Of a stretch of DNA of 64,000 bases, positions 1-11,039 are shown piece by piece. Source of the DNA: Calycina herbarum (lineage: Eukaryota > Ascomycota > Leotiomycetes > Helotiales > Pezizellaceae); NCBI GenBank assembly GCA_001414485.1, contig LLEY01000208.1, positions 1 to 64,000 of the forward strand, in the 5' to 3' direction. Under the pieces are notes generated by a model, which had not been told where the DNA came from, did no database searches, and saw only the letters and a program-made list of their open reading frames with translations. The position numbers were made by a program, and so were the translations under genes. Numbering within the stretch: position 1 is the stretch's first letter; each line of letters starts with the position of its first letter.

Positions 1-280
1 CAATCCCTACACGGAGAGAGTAATTAGGAGTCTCAGGAGTACTCAGCGTATTCCACTCCCATCGACGTAAGAATCGCCTACGATTTTACCAGCTGACTGT
101 TCAGACACCAAACCCCGGTGTCACTGGCCGTCTAGGTGGTCTCTGATTACCTGGCTATTTGAGGTTGTCGATGTACTGATCCGAATCTAGGCCGAATCGA
201 ATTCGAAGCAAGTACGCCGGCGCGCTCGAGTGAGATATTATAACAGGCCGTCCCCGGCGGAGTCGAATTTGGTCTTTTAA
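1..280 (-). mobile_element. Internal 5' end of an LTR retrotransposon, cut by the window edge
   Basis: Read on the minus strand, this stretch follows directly after the LTR at 281-559 and matches, in inverted orientation, the internal sequence that follows the 5' LTR of the element at 8430-16550 (about 8762-9045). It is far richer in GC than that copy and keeps CpA sites the other copy has lost, so it has largely escaped RIP. No coding sequence is recognisable in the part visible; the rest of the element lies off the left edge. Confidence 0.8.
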
Positions 281-559
281 TGTAACGGCACGAAACGGAT
301 AATACTACAAAAGAGGCATATGGAAGTGCGTTCGATAGAATGACATATCCGAATACTAGGCTCTGATACGAAGGAAAAGACCAAATTGGTCTTTCCTCAA
401 GAGAGAGTAAGGGCATCTATATACAAGAGGGCCGGATAATAACAAAAGTCCGTACCGATCCGGCTCTGACAATTCCGAAACCATCTGTGCCGTACCATAC
501 TCGGCACGTATTCTTGGCTGTTCCGATGGCTCGGCAATTCCATAAATAGCTGGCCATCA
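281..559 (-). repeat. LTR (5' LTR of the minus-strand element at the left edge)
   Basis: On the minus strand it starts TGATGGCCAGC and ends GCCGTTACA, the usual TG..CA ends of an LTR. It is 279 bp against 332 bp for the LTRs at 8430-8761 and 16219-16550; the difference is one deletion of about 53 bp in the middle. Most mismatches to those copies are C-to-T or G-to-A changes in the other copies, so this is the least mutated LTR of the family here. Confidence 0.85.
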
Positions 560-779
560 CATAATCGCTTCAGTCGACAGGCGACTTAAGCGACTCAGGC
601 GACTAGGTCACGTGATACTTCTTACTAAAAGAAATCCATAGATCGCTTAGCTAATCTAAGGATCCCTTTTTTGTTTATAAGAGTTCCCGATAGTGCTTAA
701 CCTATTAGAGCGCCGCCTAGTCTTCACTTGTTATATACTCACACGTGATTCGTAACACTAAGCTATATCTTTAAGAGAT
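560..779. other. AT-rich spacer between LTR and Gypsy remnant
   Basis: The stretch holds a short run of related GCGACT-type motifs (about 575-605) next to a CACGTGAT palindrome, then AT-rich sequence without a recognisable gene. Confidence 0.4.
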
Positions 780-3700
780 CTCGCTTAACGATATTTAAAA
801 GAGTCTTAATAAATATAATAACCTAAAGACTATTAACCTAGCCTCTTTACTACCTTAGTAGTACTATCGATATCTTCTACTCTTTTAACTATAAGCGGTA
901 GACGAATTACTCTCTTACTAAGACTACGATCTCTATATTAAGCTGAAACTAGAAATAAGAGTATTTTATAACCTACTATATAATATATCTATCGAGGAAT
1001 TAGAAGTCTTATATAAATACTTAAAAGAGCAGCTTAATAAGGGCTTTATAAGAGCTAGTATATTACTAGTAGTATCGTCTATACTATTTATAAAAAAGCT
1101 AGAAGAAGGCTTATGCTTTTACGTAGACTATAGACAGCTTAATAATATTACGATTAAGAATCGATACCCGATCTCTTATATCTAAGAAACTCTTTAAAGA
1201 TTAAGTATAGCTAAGTATTATACTAAGTTAGACGTTGTTATAGCGTTTAACTATATTAGAATATAAGAAAGAGACGAGTAGCTTATAGTATTTAATACTC
1301 GGTATCGCTTTTTTAAGTCGTTAGTTATATTATTTAGCTTAACTAATATATTTATAATATTCTAAGCTAGGATAAATAAAGTTTTATACCTCTTCTTAGA
1401 TATCTTCTATATAGTATATCTTAATAATATTCTTATCTTTTTAGACGACCTACGCTCTTACCGCTAGTACGTATACTAAGTTCTTAATACTTTTTAAGAA
1501 GCTAGCCTTTATCTAGATATTAAAAAGTATAAATTTAAAACCTAAGAGGTTTAATACCTTAGTATCTATACTATACTATTTTAATTCTATAAAAGAGGTT
1601 ATCTTAGAATACGACTCTTTAGACTACGTATCCGCCGCTATTCTCTTCTAGTACTACGACAGCGTATTATACCTAGTCGCTTTTATATTAAAAGTCTTTA
1701 ACCTAGCTAAATATAACTATAAGATTTATAATAAAGAGCTGCTTACTTTAATTTAAAAGACTTTATAACTATAAAACCGCTTACTCGCTAGTAAGTACGC
1801 TAGAGCGAGTTACTCTCCTAGTTCGACTTTGTTATTAAACTAGTATCTAGAAGAGTAATAGTAAAAGCAGATAGTAGAACACGGCTTTCCTAGGATCTAC
1901 TCTTATTATCTAATAACTCTCGAGTACTATACTAATAGTAATCACTTCTAAAACCTTATAATTTAGACCTAGCTATATATAGTATCTCTTTAGAACGAAC
2001 TTAAACCTAGAGAAGAGCTAGAGTCGGATAATCTTAAACTTATTTAACTTCTTTATAAAAGTTATTAAGAAGACCTATTTTAGATTCGAATTTCCTAGAA
2101 GATAAATAGAATAGACTATACGTCTTACTTAAAGGAAATAGCCTTATTAGAATACTATATTACCGAGGGTAGACTCTACTTTCGAGATAGACTATACGTT
2201 CTAGATACTAAGCTTAGAGTCTAGCTTCTTTAGAAAACCTACGATTTAGTTAAGAGTAGCTACTCTAGTAAGAATAAGATATTTAAGCTAGTATCTAGAG
2301 ACTACTAGTAGTCTAAACTTTATAAGAATATTAAGTAATTTATTAAAGCTTATAAGAGTTATCTTTAAAATAAGTTTTCCTAGCTACGATATTAGAGTAT
2401 CTTAAAACCTCTCTCTATTCTAACTTAGTAGTAGAAGAACCTGTCTATTAATTTTATAGAACTGATTATAATAGTAGACAGCTACGACTAGATTATAGTA
2501 GTTATTAATAGACTTATAAAGGATTACTATATTATTCTATACTATTTAAAGTAGACTACTGCCGACTTAGCTCGCTTATTTATACGAGACGTCTAGAAGC
2601 TCTATAGCTTACTAGACTCTATTATCTCTAATAGAGGCTTACTATTCGTTATAGTATTCTAGAAAACAGTCTATAATATATTATATATATAAATTAACCT
2701 TTCTACTACCTACTACTCTAAAACCGACAGCTAAACCGAAATCGCTAATAAATCTATTTCTAAGTATCTCTATTAGTATATCGACTATACTTAAGAGGAT
2801 TAGGTTCAGTTCTTACTACTTATCGAATTTGTTATAAGAAACGTACGTAGCTTAGCTATAGGTATATTACTCTTCTTTATAAACAACGGTTACTATCCTC
2901 GAGTAAGCTTTAGCCTCTCTTAAACTATACTCGATTCTTAAAGCGTAGTCACTAGTATAACCTTTACTACGAAGATAAGAGACGTCTTAGTACTTTAATA
3001 TACGAACCTTCTTATCTTAAGAGATAGAATAGAGAAAGCTACTAACGTCTACTAATTACCAGCTCTAGTATATAAAGTAGAGGATATAGTTATACTTAGT
3101 ACCTAGAATATTAAGTTAGCTAAACTAATTCTTAAGTTTAATACTAAGTATATTAGCCCTTTCTATATACTCTAAGCTATAAACTCTTACGCGTATAAGC
3201 TAGAACTACTCTACGAACTAGAATCGGTTTATAATATATTCTATACTAACCTACTACGCTCTGCCGCTAGTACCTCTATACTAGGTTAGATAAATCAACC
3301 TCTGCTACTAGTAGTAATCGACGACAGTAGACACGTACTTAGGCTATAGAGGAAATAGTAAATTTAAGAAGAAACAAGACCGGATTCTAATATCTTATTC
3401 GATAGAGAGGCTTTAGAGCAGAGGCGGACTCGTAGAAGCTATTAACTTATATAATATATAGTACTACCTCTATTCGTTAGTTTAAGAAGCGCTTTCTACG
3501 TAAGTTAAAACCTACTAAAGACGAACGATTATAAGCCTAGAAGGACCGCGAGAAAGATAAGAAGAGCCGAGGAAATTAAGAAGGAAAGAGAGACCTTATA
3601 TAAGAGTTTTTGATTTAGTAAATAGGCTCGCTTTTAAGTGGCTCGCTAAGCGAGATTACGGATATATTCTTCTATAGATATATAAATAGCTAGAGAAGAG

Positions 3701-3790
3701 CTTCTCTCTTCTCTTCTCGCGAATAATCTATTCTTTAATCTCTATTATAATAATTAGATAAATTATTATAAAGCAGGTAAATCGGTTACT
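780..3790 (+). mobile_element. Ty3/Gypsy LTR retrotransposon remnant (pol and probable 3' LTR), RIP-degraded
   Basis: Conceptual translation with many stop codons shows the Gypsy pol order: reverse transcriptase, RNase H, integrase, then a basic C-terminal tail. No gag or protease is recognisable upstream, so the 5' part is missing or too decayed. After the coding remnant a purine-rich run (about 3575-3590) precedes roughly 190 bp with a TATAAATAG box (about 3681) that looks like the 3' LTR; a matching 5' LTR was not found. AT content and TpA are very high, in keeping with RIP. Confidence 0.8.
820..3520 (+). pseudogene. Gypsy-type pol (RT, RNase H, integrase), multiply stopped
   Basis: About 985-1450 encodes the reverse transcriptase: recognisable phrases are LYNISIEELEVL, FVDYRQLNNITIKNRYP-like and KLDV. 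The catalytic box reads VYLNNILIF at 1414-1440 where the family has YLDD, so both aspartates are now asparagine (GAT/GAC to AAT, G-to-A). RNase H-like sequence lies near 1600-1790. Integrase-like sequence spans about 2270-2990, including an IIVVINRLIK motif and a STTYYSKTDS motif that match the core of Gypsy integrases. The tail at 3250-3520 resembles the chromodomain end of chromoviruses. Dozens of in-frame TAA/TAG codons make it non-functional. Confidence 0.85.
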
Positions 3791-4559
3791 TTCTTAAGAG
3801 TAGAGCAGGTTCGTACTATTAAGAAAAGGAAGCTTAAAGCCTTAAAGTAAGGTCTATAAAAAGAGCGTATAATAGTAGCTCTAGTAGATACGTAGAACCG
3901 AGAGTATTACTATTATATTAGAAATATATAATAAGCTTAACATTTAAAGAGCTATTTAAGCTAGCTACTTATAGCTAAAAGAGATGCTAGCAGTGCTAAG
4001 AGACTAGCTAAGCGAGTAGGTATATAACTAGTAAGTAAGAGACATTTACTCTTATAATAGCTAATAGAGTACTTAGTCTCTAAATATAAAATAAAGTTCT
4101 ATATTAAGTAGATATCTTTTTACCTAGTATAACTAGTATAGATAAGTCTATAATATAAGACAGAGAGTAGGTAGAACAGTGTAATATTAACTAAAGAGTA
4201 TAGAAGGTCGAGGTTCACGTCTGTATATATATAGCTACGCTGTCACGTGTAACGCTATACCTAATCGGGACTAGCTATATCTATACTCTAGTTAGACCGA
4301 ACTATATATTTCCTTAACACTCTCTCTTAAGATAACTTAAGTAAAGATCAACGCCTTCTGATTCTTATCTAAGAGCCTTCTAATATACCTTCTAGTAACC
4401 TTTAGTTCCTTATACCTATTTACTCTAAGAATCGCTTAAACTTTACTTACTATAATAGCTTTGTTATACTATTAGGAATTATATCTTCTATAAGGATAAA
4501 ATTAACTTATAGGCGTCTTTGTTCTACGAGATCTCGAATAAAGTAGTAATAGATATTAA
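3791..4559. other. AT-rich repeat-derived stretch without recognisable gene
   Basis: Strong AT bias and frequent TA steps indicate RIP-damaged repeat DNA. I could not assign it to an element; it lies between the Gypsy remnant and the LTR starting at 4560. No open frame of useful length exists. Confidence 0.4.
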
Positions 4560-4750
4560 TATACCAGACGTGCTTCAGGTAGTAGACTTAGAACAAACAA
4601 CACTCTATTCTTAGGACAAAAGACGAGGAGAGCAGAAGAGCTCGAGAGAACCGGGAACTAAATACAAGTCATCCGCGCTAGTGCGTGCGCTAGTACTAGC
4701 GTGCATCTAAGCGAACATGTGACATCTAACCTTCGTGACTATAACCGTCA
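4560..4750 (-). repeat. 3' LTR of the gag-only element
   Basis: 191 bp direct copy of 6056-6246. The two copies differ at roughly one base in ten, nearly all transitions. Confidence 0.85.
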
Positions 4751-4751
4751 T

Positions 4752-4764
4752 ACTACCCCCCTCT
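4752..4764 (-). other. Polypurine tract of the gag-only element
   Basis: Read on the minus strand it is AAAGAGGGGGG followed by TAG, placed directly against the 3' LTR start at 4750, the position expected for plus-strand priming. Confidence 0.75.
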
Positions 4765-4804
4765 TTAAAAAGAGATCGCCCCGAGCATTGAAAATCCTAA
4801 CTAA

Positions 4805-5841
4805 CTAACTATGAAAAATACCCTTTTGCCAAGCATCGGGATGGTCTAGATCGTCCGAATCCACTTCGTCGCTATCGTAATCATCATCATTTATAGCTGC
4901 AATAGCTACCCTTTCTAGGTCTGTCAATCTGCCCGGTCTTGCTACCTGCTTTCGTACTGGCGAACGTCCTGGTTTTGGCGAATACGGACGTAATTTGCAA
5001 TCGTTAACCCAGTGTTCCAAAGAGCCACATCGTACACATCTGCCTTCAACTCTGTATTGATCCCTACGTTCAGGAGAAATAGAACGTGCTCGTGGTGGTG
5101 GTGATGTTTCGATAGTATTGATGCTAATAGCATTTAGGTCCATTGGTTCGTGGTGATTGCCGTTACCAGAGGAGTGGGATTGAAAAGGCGGCATAGAAGA
5201 AGAAGAAAAGCGACCAGCTAATTGCTGAACGACGCGTATAAACGTAGGATATGTACGTGGTAAGTTAAGCTGCTGCGAAAGGCGTCCGCGAAGGGTAGAA
5301 TTAAGGCCATTTCTAAAAGTGGAGATCTTGTTGACATCTGGCCAGTCCTGTCCTCTTGCTTCGTAAAGGATACGCTCAAACTTGGCGATGTAAGCAGGGA
5401 TCGAGTCGGCATTCTGCTTAAGAGCGTAAAGCTTGTCTTCAGCCTCTTGAACCTTGTTTGGATTGTCGTACACACGTGCGAGTTACTCGAGAATTGTCTG
5501 GTAGTCCCAACTTTGCGTATGTTCAGCTTGAGAGAGTTACGGAAGGACCATGGCTTGAACGTGAGAGTCAAGGTTAAGGTAGACGTAATAGAATTGTGCT
5601 ATAGCGTCTCCTATTGCTGTGCCGTCGACTCGTAGCTTTGCTTGGATAGATGGAAGCCAAGTGTCGAACTTGTGTGTCTGACCAGTGAACTTGTCCGGAT
5701 CTGGAAGAGAGGCTTTTGGCTTGGCGGTCGGCTTGGATCGAAGTAAGTGAATTTCGTCGCGCTGTAAGTTAATCTCGTCACGCTGACGCTGGACTTCGGC
5801 TTGTAACTCGGTAATAGCGGACTGAACTTGAAGAGGATCCA
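4805..5841 (-). pseudogene. Retrotransposon Gag protein, interrupted by two stop codons
   Basis: The frame starts at the ATG at 5841 (MDPLQVQ), runs through a coiled-coil rich in Q, R and E (about residues 10-45), a capsid-like region with the phrase LPDPDKFTG, and ends at 4805 after a CCHC zinc knuckle (CVRCGSLEHWVNDC, C-x2-C-x4-H-x4-C) and an acidic tail. Two in-frame TAA codons lie between 5474 and 5540; the flanking frame is otherwise continuous and each could come from CAA by one C-to-T change, the RIP direction. About 345 codons in all. The first ATG of the longer frame (5983) lies in the tandem repeat and is less likely to be the start. Confidence 0.8.
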
Positions 5842-5867
5842 TCGTAAAGAGTGGAAAAGAAAGAAGG

Positions 5868-5932
5868 TTCGTGGAAATTGTTTCGTGGAAGTGTTTCGTG
5901 GAAGTGTTTCGTGGAAGTGTTTCGTGGAAGTG
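5868..5932 (-). repeat. 13-bp tandem repeat, five copies, in the gag leader
   Basis: Units of TTTCGTGGAAGTG run head to tail from 5868 to 5932, the first slightly diverged. They lie just upstream of the gag ATG on the minus strand, in the leader between LTR and gag. Confidence 0.9.
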
Positions 5933-6055
5933 TTCTTGCGCACAAGAGTATGGTGAATCGTGGGAATTGAGACGTAAGATCAAGGACCTAGGACCTGGAC
6001 GTAATCGTGAACTTGGACCTGGAATTGCTTAGCCTCAACTAAGGGTCTTTTGTAA

Positions 6056-6246
6056 TGTAACAGACGTGCTTTAGGTAATAGACTCAGAATAAACAACACT
6101 CTATTCTTAGGACAAAAGACGAGGAGAGTAGAAGAACTTGAGAGAACCAGGAACTAAATACAAGTCATCAGCGCTAGTGCGTGCGCTAGTACTAGCGTGT
6201 ATCTAAGCGAACATGTGATATCTAGCCTTCGTAACTATAACTATTA
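6056..6246 (-). repeat. 5' LTR of the gag-only element
   Basis: 191 bp, ends TG..TA on the plus strand where the ancestral form would be TG..CA. It matches 4560-4750 along its whole length. Confidence 0.85.
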
Positions 6247-6372
6247 TATATATTTTATTTAATAAATTATAATTATTTAGGACTTTAAGAGACTAATCCT
6301 CTTATTATAAGAACCTTCTACTAAATTAAGATTTATATAACAACTTTTTAATATAATAAAATAAGTTTCAAA

Positions 6373-6429
6373 TAACGTAGTTCATAAGCGAGTTAGACTC
6401 CTAAGCGAAATGAATTTTTTTTCTTAGTA
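6373..6429 (+). repeat. Left terminal inverted repeat
   Basis: Begins TAACGTAGTTCATAAGCGAG; its reverse complement is at 8179-8235. The leading TA is the expected target-site duplication. Confidence 0.88.
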
Positions 6430-6899
6430 TTCTACGAATTATTAAATATCTTACGACATAATTAATTAAATTAATTATACTACTTAGAATCAGAATCCTT
6501 ATATATTTCTTCTCCTTTTTGACAAGTTTGTATATTATAGCTATATTTCCTATATAATCTATAGCGCTAGCGAGGTACTAGACTTAGGTTTATATAATTA
6601 CTATTTTCTACTAAAACTACTTATTCTTACGAAGTAATATTACTTAGAGCTCTAAGATCTTACGTATCTTAGAGAGTAAGTGATCCTCCTTCTTATAATC
6701 GACGCTTTTTTATACGACGACGACGACTTAGGTGATTATTTGCTATACGAAGTATAGTATTCTTAGCGTATAATAAAGCTACCTTAGTAATTATATACTT
6801 TATACCCTTTATAAGCTGGTCTAAGCTATATAGAATCTAGGTCAGAGAACTATCCTAGTATTATAAGACCTTGTTCTATATATATAACGTCTGAGAATA

Positions 6900-8150
6900 A
6901 GCCTCTATTATATTATTTAGGGTCTTTGGTTCCTAAATAGCTGAGAGGCTTGTTAAGGTAGATAGACGTAACAGAGTCCTTAGTTATATTTCAAGTTATG
7001 AAATTATAGAATCTAGGTCGTACGGTACTAATCTAGATCCTCGAAACCCTCCTCGAATGTTTGATTTAGTTATTATTATATAAAAGGTAGTATAGAATAT
7101 AGATAAGAAATCTTTCTTAGAAACATATATAATATATAGTCGTATTAATTTCTTAAGTTCGATACTATATAGTCTTTTTAATACTTGAAAACATCCTATA
7201 TTAAGTAGCTAGAGTCTATAAGAGGAATAAGCTAGTATATAAAGAGTAATAATATTATTACTCTTATAAAAAAGCTTAAAATCGACTAAGTAGTAGCTTT
7301 TATAGCTATTAAGTATAAGAAGCTAGTAAATACTCTTTATTCGAAGCTTTATATACTAATTAAAATAAATAATCTAATCTAAGCCTCGTTTATTTATTAT
7401 CTAGCTATTTATAGTTATAGTAATTATCTAATTACGTAGTAACTAGTTGTTTTCAGACTAGGAGGAGAGGTGGTTCTTCTCTACTAAAATAATATATAAA
7501 GGTACTATAAAGCTATATAACCTAATACCTTAAATTACTATTACCTATTCCCGGTTTCCTTACTATACTATACGAGGCCGAGAAAGCCTTTTAGTACTTA
7601 TAATAACTATTTCTAATATAATTTAGCCTATATAAAACCTAGTCTCGTTAAAGTTATAAATATCCTTCTTCTAAATCCTATATTTGTTAATTATATTTTA
7701 TACGAGGCGAAACCACGTGTTATACGTGTCTAGATCTTCGTATTAGACTCTTTAGTAATTAATTCTTCGATTAAAACGCGTCTTAAGTTCTAGTTATTAT
7801 TATACGAAGTTCGAAGTCTAGTTCTTACTAACGCGTCCTATACTCTACTCTAAGAGAATACGATTCGCTATATCTTTAATATAACGTATTTATAGAGGAA
7901 ATAATCGAGAATCTAGGTCGAGAATATATTATATAATAACTCTTTCTTTAATCTTTATAAGTTTTCGAGAATTAGCGATAGAATCTTATTATAATAATAT
8001 TCCGTAAGTTCGATTAAGTAATATTATATAAGGTACTTTATAAATCCGCGTAACCTTCTTAGCTTTTAAATATAGGCTTATATAAAGCGTATTTAATATA
8101 AGAGTTATATTAGACTCTGTCTAATACTTAACTATTTTATTTATTAGAAA
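6900..8150 (-). pseudogene. Fot1/pogo DDE transposase, many stop codons
   Basis: The minus-strand translation contains DIYNFNETRF (plus bases 7631-7664), matching the family's NFDETGF box that carries the first catalytic aspartate; here Asp has become Asn. Further downstream are YLVDFKLFYKSNNIITLY-like and LLNIGCFQVLKRLYSIELK-like stretches, matching the second and third acidic-residue regions of pogo/Fot1 transposases. Many TAA/TAG codons interrupt it; several catalytic residues show G-to-A loss. It is dead. Confidence 0.85.
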
Positions 8151-8178
8151 AAATCGTACTCTAAAGAAGTTTATATAA

Positions 8179-8235
8179 TACTAAGAAAAAAAATTCATTT
8201 TACTTAGAAGTCTAACTCGCTTGTGAACTACGTTA
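8179..8235 (-). repeat. Right terminal inverted repeat
   Basis: Reverse complement of 6373-6429 with four transition differences; ends in TA. Confidence 0.88.
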
Positions 8236-8429
8236 GTAAATATAAGTTATATAATATTTATTTAGTACTATAAAGCACTTTGAAGAAAATAGAATAGAGG
8301 TAGAGAGATTAAGAGAATTTAACTTAAATATTATTCTAACTCTTTATAATTTACAGTTTTTCGTTTTACGATTTATTCTTTTTTAGTCTTAAATAGATTT
8401 AGAATAATATACTTTAATAAGTATTAGTA

Positions 8430-8761
8430 TAATAGCTAGCTATTAATAGAATTGCCGAGCTATCGGAATAGCTAAGAATACGTGCCGAGTATAGTATAGT
8501 ATAGATAGTTATAGAACGGTAGATACCGAGAGTATAGAACAGGATTATAGTATAGTTTTAGTTTTAGGATTATTAGAACCGGATCGGTATAGACTTTTGT
8601 TATTATCCGGCTCTCTTATATATAGATGCTCTTACTCTCTTAAGAAACGGACTAATTTAGTCTTTTCCTTTATATTAGAGCCTAGTATCTGTATATATAA
8701 TTCTATTCGAAGGCACTCCTATATACCTCTTCTATAGTAGTGTCCGGTTCGTGCTATTATA
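8430..8761 (+). repeat. 5' LTR
   Basis: 332 bp, starts TAATAGCTAGC and ends GCTATTATA; compared with the copy at 281-559 both ends show RIP-type changes (TG to TA, CA to TA). Confidence 0.87.
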
Positions 8762-9359
8762 TTAAAAGACCAAATTCGACTCCGCTAGGGACGGCTTATT
8801 ATAATATCTCACTCGAGCGCGCCGGCGTACCTGCTTCGAATTCGATTCGGCCTAGATTCGGATTAGTATATCAACAGCCTTAAATAGCCAGGTAATTAGA
8901 GACTACCTAGACGGCCAGTAACACCGGGGTTTAGTGTCTGAATAGTTAGCTAGTAAAACCGTAGGCGGCCCTACGTTAATAGGAGTAGAAGACGCTAAGG
9001 ATTCCCGAGACTCCTAATAACCCTCTCTGTATAGGGATTACTATATAAGATACAGACAGTCGACGATATACAGTTACCTAGAAGGCTCCCGAATCTACAC
9101 CTAAACCCCCTCTGACTCTAATCGGCATATAATATACTAGAATAAGAAGAGACCTTAGGTCCCTCTAAAGCTCCGCTTAAGAGCGTTAAGCAACAACCTT
9201 CCAGAACTAGTAGACCCTCTTCTAAAAGGTCTACGAGCCGTACTTATACGCCTAAAAACAAAAGGTTCTAGAAAGGAAAGCAACCTGCTTAAAACCCTAA
9301 AGATAACCGAGACTTTTCTAATATAGACGAGATATAAGGTATAGTATAAGGCTTAGAGG

Positions 9360-10470
9360 AAAAACTTTAAGATAACAACGATCGGTTCGTACAGTTGGAA
9401 AGGATAATAAGCGAACTCCAACTTGCCTCTGCGAATCTACCCTGAATCGATCCCGAGCCTCTTTCGCCTCTAAGTACTATACGAGACCCTTTTCGCTTAA
9501 GAGACACTACTACTCTTAATACCTTCCCTCGACAGCAGACCACCCTCCCAGCCTCCAAAGGCACTCTGAATCCTCTCCTACCCTGAACCGCCAAAAGCAA
9601 GATCATAGAAAGGATTAAACCCTTAAATAACGGTACCTCACCTACCTACTAACAATAGAAGATATCGGTACGCGATAGACTCCTAGTAAACGCCGATTAT
9701 TACGATATAAGCCCGACTTGAAAAGCCCTTATATAGGGAACAACTACTAGACTCGCTAGGAACTATCTTAAGCCTAGATACGAGTCTAAGTTGATTTATA
9801 TTACTTTCTACAATTATTAAGATATAATTAAACTTTTAGATTTATATTTCTTAACCGGATACGAGACAGAGAATACTTAGAACGCCTTCTAGGCTTTGTA
9901 GATAGATGACGCTAAAGGTAAAGAAACGTTTACTAACTTTAGAGGTCGCTTTACGAGTATAGCTATACTCGGAGAAATACCAGAGTCGGAACGGTTCTTC
10001 TATATATAGGAGAAGATTACGCTACAGCTCCGACACTCGGCAGTTCTACTTAAAAGACGTTAGAATTATAACTTCGTTAAAATAGTAACAGATCTTCTAG
10101 CCTTAGATAAGGAAAGACGCTAAAACGCTGAACTAAGCACTTTAGCTAAATCAAGCTTAATTCTAAACCTCCTACTACTCGAATACGAATCCTTTTCTAC
10201 TGTTTAAAGAGAAGATGAAACCAAGTCCTCGTAGAGTACCTTGAATCGGTGGGAAAACGAGGTATTAAATAACCTAATCTTAGATAATAATTATCAGTAA
10301 TAATATTTAACTAGCCGATACCTCTCCGACTCCCTACTTTAGTAAGGAGTCCTTACTTTCTTTTACCTTCTAGCCGGATTCTAGAAGTCTAATTTGAATC
10401 GGTTACGAATCGAATACGAATCGAAGAAGTATACTATCTATTAGAACGTAAGACAAGAATAAGTAACCTC
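9360..10470 (+). pseudogene. Gag-like remnant of the LTR element
   Basis: With stop codons ignored, 9750-10160 translates to a Gag-like segment (phrases such as DDAKGKETFTNFRGRF and GEIPESERFFYI). Upstream is a region encoding a low-complexity, charged segment. No zinc knuckle was identified before the LINE insertion at 10484. The frame is broken by many TAG/TAA codons. Confidence 0.6.
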
Positions 10471-10483
10471 TTAGCTAAGTTAT
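10471..10483 (+). repeat. Target-site duplication, left copy (LINE)
   Basis: TTAGCTAAGTTAT here is repeated exactly at 15890-15902; the similarity extends to 16 bp if C/T differences are allowed. Confidence 0.85.
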
Positions 10484-11039
10484 TATAACACCTTTTTTCG
10501 CAGATTGAAATTTTTGTTCTAAAAAGCTCAATCTCTCTTGCTTCCGCTTAATAAGCTAAATTCCTTCTATAGAGTCTCTCTTAGGAGGGCCTCCGTCCTC
10601 GCCTACGCCTCTGGGAAGGGGTATAAGAAGAGGGGGGCATAAGAAGAGGGGGGCTTCGCCCGATTCCCTCTATCTCGAACATCTAACAACACTTCGTCTC
10701 TAAGACCACCAGAGCTCTCGAACGTGGAGCTATAGCCTAAACCTTCTTTAGAGGGATTAGAGAAGCTATAGACCACTACCTTAGCACTGCTCTCGATAGT
10801 GCCCCTCTGGAACTCTTGCCCTTCCTCCGAGCCTTTTATACTTAAGTAGCCGACCTTAGCCTTTCTTTCTACTAGGCATTTACTAAAGAGACCTTACCTC
10901 TACTTCCTTTAGCCCTTAACACTTACTTAGAGTATAGGGACGCCTCTACGCCCTCGTCGACCCCCTCCTCCACTCTAGGCCCTGTGAAGAAAATTTCATA
11001 CGTATAGACTATAAGGAATACCTTAGCGCTTGAAAATAA

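Larger units (their letters stand above)
4560..6246 (-). mobile_element. Compact gag-only LTR retrotransposon (non-autonomous)
   Basis: Two direct repeats of 191 bp (4560-4750 and 6056-6246) bound a 1.3 kb interior. On the minus strand the LTRs begin TGACGG and end ACA, and the interior ends with a polypurine tract (AAAGAGGGGGG) next to the 3' LTR. The only coding sequence is a gag gene with a zinc knuckle; no protease, RT, RNase H or integrase fits in the 1305 bp interior. It must rely on a partner element for transposition, like TR-GAG elements. It is much less RIP-damaged than its neighbours, apart from its LTRs. A clear 5 bp target duplication was not seen. Confidence 0.82.
6373..8235 (-). 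mobile_element. Fot1/pogo-type (Tc1-mariner) DNA transposon, RIP-degraded
   Basis: Inverted repeats of 57 bp, including the TA target site at each end, lie at 6373-6429 and 8179-8235 and differ by four transitions. The body is about 1.86 kb, the usual size for Fot1/Flipper-like elements. The minus strand carries the ruined transposase (separate entry). AT content is extreme. Confidence 0.88.

Noticed and set aside
147..416. Minus-strand open frame of 89 codons at the left edge
   Set aside because: It lies across an LTR and its leader, in a region repeated elsewhere with stops in that frame; no protein family fits.
575..610. Possible terminal inverted repeat ending in CACGTGAT, similar to the patch at 58861
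   Set aside because: Only the 8-base palindrome is shared; too short to link the two sites.
4555..6251. 5-bp target duplication for the gag-only element
   Set aside because: The flanks ATTAA and TATAT do not match; RIP may have changed them, but this cannot be claimed.
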